Source: Candidatus Cloacimonadota bacterium (GTDB lineage: Bacteria; Cloacimonadota; Cloacimonadia; Cloacimonadales; TCS61). Taken from it: DNA of 5,364 bases. The notes under the pieces are model-generated. The model was not told the DNA's origin and searched no databases. It worked only from the letters and a program-made list of their open reading frames with translations. Of this stretch, positions 1-4,353 are shown piece by piece; the stretch's first letter is position 1; every line of letters begins with the position of its first letter. Made by a program: the position numbers and the translations under genes. The stretch lies in assembly GCA_030628755.1 (NCBI GenBank), contig DAOVQH010000188.1, forward strand, positions 1 through 5,364, written 5' to 3'.

Positions 1-20
1 GCAAGATAGTAAAAATATAA

Positions 21-47
21 TGCACAAAATTTACGCTTTTTTGTGCA
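21..47. repeat. Hairpin A, 9-bp arms TGCACAAAA/TTTTGTGCA
   Basis: The arms 21-29 and 39-47 are perfectly complementary around a 9-nt spacer. The right half (GC, a run of six T, GTGCA, at 35-47) recurs with seven T at 106-119, so A and B look like related copies of one element. Read on the + strand, the T-run lies inside the stem, so this is not a standard intrinsic terminator. Confidence 0.6.
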
Positions 48-90
48 ACAAGCAAATAACGTGCCCAAATAAAGTGCACAATAAATTGCA

Positions 91-121
91 ACTGCACACT
101 TCTTTGCTTTTTTTGTGCAGT
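91..121. repeat. Hairpin B, 8-bp arms ACTGCACA/TGTGCAGT
   Basis: The arms 91-98 and 114-121 are perfect with a 15-nt T-rich spacer. It shares the GC-T(n)-GTGCA right half with the hairpin at 21-47. A palindromic GTGCAC at 74-79 sits between the two. The function is unknown; it could be a degenerate REP-type repeat. Confidence 0.55.
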
Positions 122-145
122 GCTTCTCTCGAATGCCCTTGAAAT

Positions 146-172
146 TTGTAGGCAACTAAATGTTTGTAAAAT
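146..172 (+). promoter_or_regulatory. Possible weak promoter
   Basis: TTGTAG (146-151) and TAAAAT (167-172) are separated by 15 nt, about 65 nt before the frame at 237. The match is poor in the -35 box and the spacing is short; AT-rich DNA gives such matches by chance. Confidence 0.2.
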
Positions 173-236
173 GAAACTGAAGCTCAACACTCGGAGGTGC
201 TTCGCACATTAAGAGGTTGAATTAAAGAGGTGAAAA

Positions 237-446
237 ATGATCCAGGATAAAAACCTGCTCTCCGAAAAAGAAAAAGATATTGTAATTAACAGCATAAAAG
301 AAGGCAAAACCATACCCAACGAGTATCTCTATAAACTTGCAAAAGACGATGAAGATGTTTTTCTTTTCTGGAACGGTAGAAACGAAGAAGTTACAAATGT
401 TGTTCTGCCTTTTCATTCCATTTCCTCAAGGATTGAAAAGAATTAA
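237..446 (+). pseudogene. N-terminal remnant of an adenine-specific DNA methyltransferase
   Basis: The frame starts at ATG 237 behind a good SD (GAGGTG, 227-232) and gives 69 residues. Residues 1-59 resemble, from memory, the start of large type III-like adenine-specific DNA methyltransferases. Those begin with an 'EK..I...I..GK.IP..Y...L..D...V.L.WNG...EV.NVVLPF' pattern; here WNGRNEEVTNVVLPF is at about residues 45-59. Such enzymes run to several hundred residues, carrying the DPP(Y/F) catalytic and SAM motifs further on. None of that is present. After LPFH the sequence switches to another family in another frame, so residues about 60-69 are non-homologous readthrough. The matching C-terminus seems to lie at 699-857. 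The intact start and SD mean a short peptide could still be made. Family assignment is by pattern recall, not a search. Confidence 0.55.
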
Positions 447-621
447 AGAACTGAATATCGAAAATGTTCCCTGGGCATGGAGTATTAACGGTTTCTTCTC
501 TGTGATAAGTATAATTTTAGCCACACTTTTTGCGATTCTTTTCGGGTTTAGGGTTGTATTCATTATTGCTATTATCTGTTATTTGGGAGCAGGAGTGATA
601 TCGGTGAGATTGAAAGAATAA
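412..621 (+). pseudogene. C-terminal remnant of a spermidine-synthase-like membrane protein
   Basis: This frame is +1 relative to the piece at 237. From about 415 it reads IPFPQGLKRI, then VPWAWSINGFFSVIS, then a hydrophobic stretch of about 35 residues and a short basic tail before TAA 619-621. The pair 'PFPLGL(R/K)' followed by 'PWAW.(I/V)NG..SV....LA' is typical of the last transmembrane part of large integral-membrane proteins annotated as spermidine synthase-like (SpeE domain fused to a membrane region). Two hydrophobic helices are visible. The catalytic synthase domain is absent. An ATG at 337 opens this frame, but residues from 337 to about 411 are just the methyltransferase remnant read out of frame. 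No SD fits, so expression is unlikely. Confidence 0.55.
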
Positions 622-629
622 TGAGAGCA

Positions 630-681
630 AACCTTGCGAAGGTTAAGAATCTAATATCAGTTACATAACCTTCGCAAGGTT
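630..681. repeat. 16-bp perfect inverted repeat, AACCTT/AAGGTT family
   Basis: The arms 630-645 and 666-681 are exact reverse complements around a 20-nt spacer. Each arm is also a small hairpin: AACCTT-GCG-AAGGTT (630-644) and AACCTT-CGC-AAGGTT (667-681). The element can therefore fold as one long stem or as two short ones, as REP doublets do. It ends in an AT-rich run (TTAATTTTCTATTT), so it might also act as a terminator for the remnant ending at 621. Related AACCTT/AAGGTT hairpins lie at 3873-3885 and in the structure at 3936-4054. Confidence 0.75.
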
Positions 682-698
682 AATTTTCTATTTGACAG

Positions 699-857
699 AT
701 GAGAAAGTTTCATAAAAAGTTGGAAGCAGAAATTATTTACGGTTCATACATCATGATTGATCCAGCAAAATGCCAAAAAGAAAAATACAAAATCGCAGTC
801 CGGGTTGTTGATATTTTGGGTAATGATACTTTGCAGATAGTAGAGGTAAAAATATAA
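699..857 (+). pseudogene. C-terminal remnant of an adenine-specific DNA methyltransferase
   Basis: From ATG 699 to TAA 855-857 this is an open frame of 52 residues, too short for most gene finders. It reads YKIAVRVVDILGNDTLQIVE near its end. From memory this matches the extreme C-terminus of type III-like DNA methyltransferases, which often end in 'Y.I.VKV.DIFGNDT....EV.V'. The frame is closed upstream by TGA 693-695. There is no good SD before 699, so it is more likely a leftover than a small gene. It pairs with the N-terminal piece at 237; together they suggest one methyltransferase gene that lost its middle, several hundred codons. Its TAA overlaps the SD of the gene at 868, the tight spacing expected if the methyltransferase was once the first gene of that operon. 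Confidence 0.5.
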
Positions 858-862
858 AGGAG
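856..862 (+). promoter_or_regulatory. Strong SD (AAAGGAG) for the gene at 868
   Basis: AAAGGAG lies 5 nt before ATG 868 and overlaps the TAA (855-857) of the preceding remnant. This is a typical arrangement for translational coupling and it fixes the start of the 868 gene. Confidence 0.8.
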
Positions 863-867
863 TTATA

Positions 868-1707
868 ATGACTCAGCAGGATATTTTAAATTTGATGGAT
901 AAGGCGTTTTCCACAGGCAATATGGAAGATGTACAAAAGGTGTACAAAACTGGGAAGCAGAATCTTCAAGAAATGCCTAAAGTTCATGATTCATATGCTA
1001 TTATTTTATTGGGAAAAGGCAACAAAAAAAAAGCATATACTATAATCAAATCAGCAATTTCTGAAAATAAGAAACGACATAAAAGAATCCAGGGAGTAGA
1101 ATCTGCCTATGATTACGGTCTCTCCCACTACAATGCTGTTGTGATAACAAAAGGTGAACCATGGTTGACTAATAATGAAAAAGTTCACCATTTAGCAAAT
1201 GCATTTTGGTATTTGCTGAAATCTGAACATATGAATTATAATGAAGGGGCTCTACAGGATCGAGGTGAGAAAGGATGGTCTAATTCTTTTTTTGGCGAAT
1301 TCCTACCTACTTACTACAAGGGTGAACTCTTGAAGTTGAGAGAATTCTCCACTCTTCCCATGAGTCTAAACATTCGCGTTAAAGAGCAAGATCATCTTTA
1401 TGCTGCATTTAGTGCGTTAAGCATTAATACCGTAATCCTTAGGAGGTGTATAAAACAGTATCAAGATCCAAATGTGAGAAATAATTTCTTAAGCATGGAA
1501 GGTGGTGCTTCATATCTAGAGTGGATTATGAATATTTATAAAACATATCTCAAAGATACAAGTAAGGCTATGCAAGAAATTGAAGGTGAAATTGGATCTC
1601 CCAACCCAAAGCTGTTTGTAAAAAGTGAAATTTACATAAAAAAAATAAATAAGGCGTTAAAAAACCGACTACGTATTGATCCAGATTTCAAAGACATTAG
1701 CTCTTAA
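868..1707 (+). CDS. Unknown protein with TPR-like N-terminus
   Basis: The product is 279 residues and I do not recognise the family. The start is set by AAAGGAG five bases upstream. Residues about 4-65 look like paired amphipathic helices of the TPR kind (DILNLMDKAFSTGNMEDVQKVYKTG; SYAIILLGKGNKKKAYTIIKSAISE), with the usual small residue, glycine and tyrosine spacing. Residues about 105-200 form a mixed segment rich in aromatics (AFWYLLKSEHMNYNEGALQ; EQDHLYAAFSALSINTVILRR). The C-terminal 30 residues are very basic. There is no signal peptide or membrane segment, so it is probably cytosolic. GC content is moderate at first and falls sharply after about 1470. It ends with TAA 1705-1707, and the next gene continues in the same frame after only two codons, so this may be the first part of a longer protein cut by a nonsense codon. 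It sits in a + strand cluster with the HEPN-like gene at 2292; a defence role is inferred only from that context. Confidence 0.75.
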   Translation: MTQQDILNLMDKAFSTGNMEDVQKVYKTGKQNLQEMPKVHDSYAIILLGKGNKKKAYTIIKSAISENKKRHKRIQGVESAYDYGLSHYNAVVITKGEPWLTNNEKVHHLANAFWYLLKSEHMNYNEGALQDRGEKGWSNSFFGEFLPTYYKGELLKLREFSTLPMSLNIRVKEQDHLYAAFSALSINTVILRRCIKQYQDPNVRNNFLSMEGGASYLEWIMNIYKTYLKDTSKAMQEIEGEIGSPNPKLFVKSEIYIKKINKALKNRLRIDPDFKDISS

Positions 1708-1713
1708 AATATA

Positions 1714-2295
1714 ATGAGTTTATTATTAAATACTACTGGCAATGAGGATGGAATAGTTAATTACTACATTACTCATCTTGTATTGGATTTATTTGATTAT
1801 TTAAGAGATGGGATACAAAATAGAATTGATGGAACAGATTATTATTGTAATTGGTTTCAACTGGTTAGTTTTATTTTATTTGTTACAATTATTGCACATC
1901 AAAAAGTTGATAAAAAAATTCAAGAATTAGTTCAAAAAGGAATAAAATATTATCTATACGATAATAAAAACCCTTTAGGTTTCTTAAATGGTTTCGGTGA
2001 TGAATGGTATTATAATAATTTACTAAAACGTTATCCAGAAAAAAAAGAATTAAGTAAACAAGTTGAAGGAACAATAGAAAAATATATAGAAACTTGGAAT
2101 AAATCTCATAACAAACCATTTGCTGTAAATGAATTATTTGGTATACTTATTGCAACTGATAATGATAGAAGAAATCTTCACGGTTCATTTAACTTTATAT
2201 ATGGAGAATTTATAAATAGTAATATAATGCTATCAAAAAAGAAGATAAAAAAAGTTAGGTCTATTATTAGTGAAAACATTCGCTCACAATTATGA
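1714..2295 (+). CDS. Unknown protein, in frame with the gene upstream
   Basis: The product is 193 residues, family not recognised. ATG 1714 lies 6 nt after the stop of the 868 gene, in the same reading frame (TAA, AAT, ATA, ATG). The bases before it (TCTTAAAATATA) contain no SD. Translation would need re-initiation or stop readthrough, or this is the 3' part of a split gene. Residues about 47-61 form a hydrophobic helix (FQLVSFILFVTIIA), possibly buried rather than membrane. Residues 149-163 read DNDRRNLHGSFNFIY; R152..H156 is spaced Rx3H, near to but not the usual HEPN Rx4-6H motif. The C-terminus is lysine-rich. The stop TGA (2293-2295) overlaps the next start as ATGA, so the HEPN-like gene is translationally coupled. 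The DNA is very AT-rich: 13 G/C in the 60 bases 2041-2100. Confidence 0.7.
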   Translation: MSLLLNTTGNEDGIVNYYITHLVLDLFDYLRDGIQNRIDGTDYYCNWFQLVSFILFVTIIAHQKVDKKIQELVQKGIKYYLYDNKNPLGFLNGFGDEWYYNNLLKRYPEKKELSKQVEGTIEKYIETWNKSHNKPFAVNELFGILIATDNDRRNLHGSFNFIYGEFINSNIMLSKKKIKKVRSIISENIRSQL

Positions 2296-3059
2296 AGAAT
2301 TCCATTCCTAATGATACCGAGATAGTTAAAGCGATAGCTGAAATTTTTGATACAGTATATCAACACAATCCATTAAAAATACTTAGTGCTTTAGTTACTG
2401 TAGATAAACATTTTATTCTTGGTTATAAAACGATAAATTATGTTGTTGATTATGAAATGATGGAAATCTGTGAATTTATCAACGAATTTAAATCATTATT
2501 AAAGGAAACAAAAGAAATAGAACAGCAAATCAGAATTAAAGTTTTAATTTATTGTCACATTATGGAAGCAGATCTTCCTTATATGGTCTTTTGGAATCTA
2601 CTTAGAATACTTAATTCTCAAGACTGTAAATGGACTTTTCAAAAACAAAAATCCGATAACACTCAATATGTATATCAATACACTTGGGAGAAAATTTCTC
2701 AAATAAACAATTTATCTAAAAAATTAAATCTTAAAATTGGTGATATATTAACGAGACTTTGGAATGGGAATTTAAGAAATGCTTTTAATCATTCGCAATA
2801 CACATTTATGGGTAATTTTCTACAATGTACTAAGAATCTTATACCTTTTTCCCGAAAGATATCCGATTTAAATAAATCTTTAAATTTTAGTTTTTCAACT
2901 ATTGATAAATATTTTGAAGGATCAAAAAACTATCTTTCTTATTTTATCGAAGCTTATAAACATGCCATTAAATATTTTCAAGATGGCAAAACCTATAGTA
3001 TTCAGGATGGTTTAATAAGATGGGATAAAAGCAAGACCTGGGTATGGGAAAAACCTTAA
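2292..3059 (+). CDS. HEPN-domain-like protein, probable RNase or toxin-type partner
   Basis: The product is 255 residues. Residues 161-170 read LRNAFNHSQY, with R162-N163-x3-H167, the Rx4H active-site signature of HEPN domains (often 'RNAIAH'). A long helix follows at about residues 201-230 (TIDKYFEGSKNYLSYFIEAYK). Upstream, residues 86-107 (IYCHIMEADLPYMVFWNLLRIL) match a pattern I recall from unnamed HEPN-type proteins that read 'CH..E.D..Y....NLLR'. HEPN domains are mostly metal-independent RNases in toxin-antitoxin, abortive-infection and CRISPR effectors, though some are inactive binding modules. There is no signal peptide or membrane helix. ATG 2292 overlaps the upstream stop by ATGA, so it is probably made with the 1714 product. 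No terminator hairpin is visible after TAA 3057-3059. The HEPN call rests on the motif and its setting; the in vivo target is unknown. Confidence 0.7.
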   Translation: MKNSIPNDTEIVKAIAEIFDTVYQHNPLKILSALVTVDKHFILGYKTINYVVDYEMMEICEFINEFKSLLKETKEIEQQIRIKVLIYCHIMEADLPYMVFWNLLRILNSQDCKWTFQKQKSDNTQYVYQYTWEKISQINNLSKKLNLKIGDILTRLWNGNLRNAFNHSQYTFMGNFLQCTKNLIPFSRKISDLNKSLNFSFSTIDKYFEGSKNYLSYFIEAYKHAIKYFQDGKTYSIQDGLIRWDKSKTWVWEKP

Positions 3060-3131
3060 AGCAATCGTAACTTTCTTTAAAAAAATAAAAACCAAATCGC
3101 TAGTTCTGTGTCTAATAAATTGAGAATGGAA

Positions 3132-3137
3132 TATAAT
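3132..3137 (+). promoter_or_regulatory. Perfect -10 box TATAAT before the methyltransferase
   Basis: TATAAT lies 62 nt before the proposed ATT start at 3199. No good -35 sits 16-18 nt upstream (TGTCTA is at 3109-3114), so the promoter is plausible but unproven. It would give a leader of about 55 nt carrying the hairpin at 3151-3166. Confidence 0.35.
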
Positions 3138-3150
3138 CCAGCTTCTCTGT

Positions 3151-3166
3151 ACCACTCGTGAGTGGT
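3151..3166. repeat. Hairpin ACCACT-CGTG-AGTGGT in the methyltransferase leader
   Basis: A perfect 6-bp stem with a 4-nt loop (nominally 7-bp complementary arms 3151-3157 and 3160-3166). The bases GGTC 3164-3167 can instead pair with GACC 3173-3176, so the two small stems exclude each other. It could be a REP-like repeat or a leader structure. Confidence 0.5.
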
Positions 3167-3186
3167 CAGATAGACCGGGACTAAAG

Positions 3187-3201
3187 AAAGGAAAAAATAT
3201 T
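3187..3201 (+). promoter_or_regulatory. SD AAAGGA followed by an ATT start
   Basis: AAAGGA (3187-3192) stands 6 nt before ATT 3199-3201, ideal spacing. No ATG, GTG or TTG occurs in this frame between the stop at 3121-3123 and ATG 3280. The residues after ATT (QEKVCPVWVGYLL) look like a conserved N-terminus. Together these make ATT the likely start, or a former ATG with a G-to-T change. Confidence 0.55.
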
Positions 3202-3768
3202 CAGGAAAAAGTCTGTCCGGTATGGGTTGGTTATCTTCTTTCCAGCCCGAGAAGAAAGTTATTTCAAAATCCAAAAAAGATGCTTAACCCGTATGTAAAA
3301 GCTGGTATGAAGGTTCTGGATATTGGCTGTGCTATGGGATTTTTCAGTTTACCGCTTGCTGAGATTGTTGGTGCGAAAGGTAAGGTTATATGCGTGGATG
3401 TACAGGAGAAAATGATACATTCCCTGGAAAAACGAGCGAAAAAAGCAGGTCTTTCCAATATAATCGAAACACGTGTTTGTACTCATAATTCTCTTGGTCT
3501 GGAAGATGTTATTGGAGAAATAGATTTTGCTCTGGCAGCTGCTGTTGTGCACGAAGTTCCTGATGCTTCCACCTTCTTTTCTGAGGTTTACAAAACGATG
3601 AGAAAACATGGAAGATTGCTGGTTGTAGAACCGGGTGGACATGTAACTGAAACTGATTTTGAGGAAACTGTTTCTATTGCCAGAAAGAATGGTTTTAGAG
3701 TTATTAATAAACCAGAAGTAAAACGCAGTCGTGCTGTGCTTTTAGAGAAGTATCTCGTTCACTCCTGA
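3199..3768 (+). CDS. Class I SAM-dependent methyltransferase, ATT start
   Basis: The product is about 189 residues from ATT 3199. It transfers a methyl group from S-adenosylmethionine; the acceptor is unknown. Motif I is VLDIGCAMGFF (D41-I-G-C-A-M-G47) and motif II is VICVDVQ, with acidic D67 expected to bind the SAM ribose. A motif IV-like segment is IDFALAAAVVHEVPD, and a motif V/VI-like strand is GRLLVVEPGGH, as in Methyltransf_11/25-type proteins. Starting at ATG 3280 would drop residues 1-27, which include VCPVWVGYLL and RKLFQNP, a stretch I recall as conserved in close homologues that begin 'VCP.W.GYLL..P.RKLFQNP..IL'. The open frame starts at 3124 after TGA 3121-3123. Homologues seem to end soon after RSRAVLLEK; here YLVHS and the TGA (3751-3768) come from a repeat hairpin that covers the gene end. 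No operon partner is close: the previous gene ends 139 nt upstream and the next starts 676 nt downstream. Confidence 0.8.
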   Translation: MQEKVCPVWVGYLLSSPRRKLFQNPKKMLNPYVKAGMKVLDIGCAMGFFSLPLAEIVGAKGKVICVDVQEKMIHSLEKRAKKAGLSNIIETRVCTHNSLGLEDVIGEIDFALAAAVVHEVPDASTFFSEVYKTMRKHGRLLVVEPGGHVTETDFEETVSIARKNGFRVINKPEVKRSRAVLLEKYLVHS

Positions 3769-3790
3769 ACGAGTATCTTTTCCCTCAGAC
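3751..3790. repeat. Short copy of the CTCGTTCA...CTCAGAC repeat, overlapping the gene end
   Basis: It begins TATCTCGTTCACTC and ends TTCCCTCAGAC, like the two longer copies at 3803 and 4239, but lacks about 25 nt of the middle. It forms a perfect 8-bp hairpin: CTCGTTCA (3754-3761), loop CTCC, TGAACGAG (3766-3773). The stem contains the methyltransferase stop TGA. TATCT flanks the hairpin on both sides (3751-3755 and 3774-3778). The following TATCTTTT could make it a weak terminator. Confidence 0.7.
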
Positions 3791-3802
3791 AGAAGTGTCT
3801 GA
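3785..3802. repeat. Hairpin TCAGACA-GAAG-TGTCTGA
   Basis: A perfect 7-bp stem with a 4-nt loop, immediately after the short repeat copy and sharing its CAGAC end. No T-run follows, so it is a poor terminator candidate. Confidence 0.6.
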
Positions 3803-3874
3803 TTTACTGTATCTCATTCACTCAACCATAAAGACCGGCTGATAAATCCTGAACGAGTGTCTTTCCTCTCAGAC
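3803..3874. repeat. Long direct repeat, copy 1
   Basis: Positions 3803-3858 match 4239-4294 with a single difference (T 3808 versus A 4244): 56 bp, offset 436. The match weakens after that but both copies end CTCAGAC. It carries CTCATTCA (3813-3820) and TGAACGAG (3850-3857) as near-complementary arms with one mismatch; on the minus-strand RNA that position would be a G-U pair. Confidence 0.8.
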
Positions 3875-3875
3875 C

Positions 3876-3919
3876 TTGAAAAGGTTTATGAGTATTTTCT
3901 TCCTGCTGAACCTTTTCAA
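3876..3919. repeat. 11-bp inverted repeat TTGAAAAGGTT/AACCTTTTCAA
   Basis: The arms 3876-3886 and 3909-3919 are perfect with a 22-nt spacer. The left arm also contains ACCTT-GAA-AAGGT (3873-3885), tying it to the AACCTT/AAGGTT family at 630-681. The sequence continues into AACGGTT (3918-3924), which pairs with AACCGTT (3936-3942). Confidence 0.65.
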
Positions 3920-3935
3920 CGGTTATTAACTATCC

Positions 3936-4054
3936 AACCGTTCGGAAGGTCCCGACTTCGCTAAAGCTACGCCGGACAAGCAAGAAAGAGCAATAAGTCC
4001 CACAACCATACCAGTTGAATAAAAAAGGATTCAACGGTATAAATTCCGAAGGTT
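3936..4054. repeat. 119-bp nested inverted-repeat element
   Basis: The outer arms AACC-G-TTCGGAA (3936-3947) and TTCCGAA-GGTT (4044-4054) give 11 bp with one bulge. Inside lies a second stem: ATACC-A-GTTGAAT (4008-4020) with ATTCAAC-GGTAT (4029-4040), 12 bp with one bulge and an 8-nt A-rich loop. It looks like a folded non-coding RNA or a MITE-like element. No flanking target duplication is obvious. Confidence 0.5.
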
Positions 4055-4064
4055 ATTTTTAGCT

Positions 4065-4112
4065 CGTTACGAAACTTTTTTCCTGTTGGATAACAGATCC
4101 CGTTTCGTAACG
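4065..4112. repeat. 11-bp inverted repeat CGTTACGAAAC/GTTTCGTAACG with inner stem
   Basis: The perfect arms are 4065-4075 and 4102-4112. An inner stem CTGTT-GGAT-AACAG (4083-4096) makes a two-tier hairpin. The left side begins GCTCGTT, like the other CTCGTT hairpins of this tract. Confidence 0.65.
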
Positions 4113-4122
4113 CCATTGATAC

Positions 4123-4137
4123 TGAAACTCTGTTTCA
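4123..4137. repeat. Small hairpin TGAAAC-TCT-GTTTCA
   Basis: A perfect 6-bp stem with a 3-nt loop. GTTTC is shared with the preceding element at 4102-4106. Confidence 0.4.
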
Positions 4138-4179
4138 AACTTATATTTAAAAAATCAAAACATAGTTTTTCCATCAATT

Positions 4180-4207
4180 TCGTTCCCAAAGAGGACTTTG
4201 GGAACGA
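4180..4207. repeat. 12-bp hairpin TCGTTCCCAAAG-AGGA-CTTTGGGAACGA
   Basis: The perfect arms are 4180-4191 and 4196-4207 with a 4-nt loop, the strongest hairpin of the tract. It resembles REP-type palindromes of the CTCGTTCCCAAA...TTTGGGAACGAG form that I recall from many bacterial genomes. No T-run follows on either strand. Confidence 0.75.
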
Positions 4208-4238
4208 GCAGCAATGTGGCAGGCGAATGAACTAACAT

Positions 4239-4311
4239 TTTACAGTATCTCATTCACTCAACCATAAAGACCGGCTGATAAATCCTGAACGAGTAATTTT
4301 TTCCCTCAGAC
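4239..4311. repeat. Long direct repeat, copy 2
   Basis: Partner of 3803-3874: 55 of 56 positions identical over 4239-4294. The end is AATTTTTTCCCTCAGAC, closer in its last part to the short copy (TTCCCTCAGAC) than to copy 1. After CTCAGAC all three copies diverge, which marks the repeat boundary. Confidence 0.8.
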
Positions 4312-4353
4312 ATTGGGTTATCCAAAACTTCTATGCTTGTTTAAACTTAAAGT

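Larger units (their letters stand above)
1..236. other. Non-coding leader with TGCAC/GTGCA hairpins
   Basis: No credible gene is visible in this stretch. The word TGCAC/GTGCA recurs near 21, 43, 74, 93 and 115, mostly as arms of two hairpins listed separately. A short hairpin GTGC-TTC-GCAC lies at 197-207, and an SD (GAGGTG, 227-232) serves the truncated frame at 237. I see no end of an upstream gene: frame 1 has a stop at 7-9. Confidence 0.6.

Noticed and set aside
20..142. A 40-codon + strand frame (ATG 20 to TGA 140-142)
   Set aside because: It has no SD, is built almost entirely from the TGCAC hairpin repeats, and its composition is not protein-like.
222..416. Minus-strand open frame of 64 codons
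   Set aside because: It is antisense to the methyltransferase N-terminal remnant, which has a good SD and family-like residues; the minus frame shows nothing recognisable.
1889..2366. Minus-strand open frames opposite the 1714 and 2292 genes
   Set aside because: They are phenylalanine/isoleucine-rich shadows of AT-rich coding DNA, with no start signals.
3077..3642. Minus-strand open frames across the methyltransferase and its leader
   Set aside because: The + strand carries clear SAM-methyltransferase motifs; the minus frames are shadows.
3754..3780. Intrinsic terminator of the methyltransferase gene
   Set aside because: The stem is AT-moderate and includes the stop codon, and only a short broken T-run (TATCTTTT) follows; it is better explained as one copy of the dispersed repeat, though weak termination is possible.
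3751..4311. CRISPR array or integron attC array
   Set aside because: There are only three copies at irregular intervals with unequal lengths, no uniform spacers, no cas genes or integrase, and no attC-type core sites.
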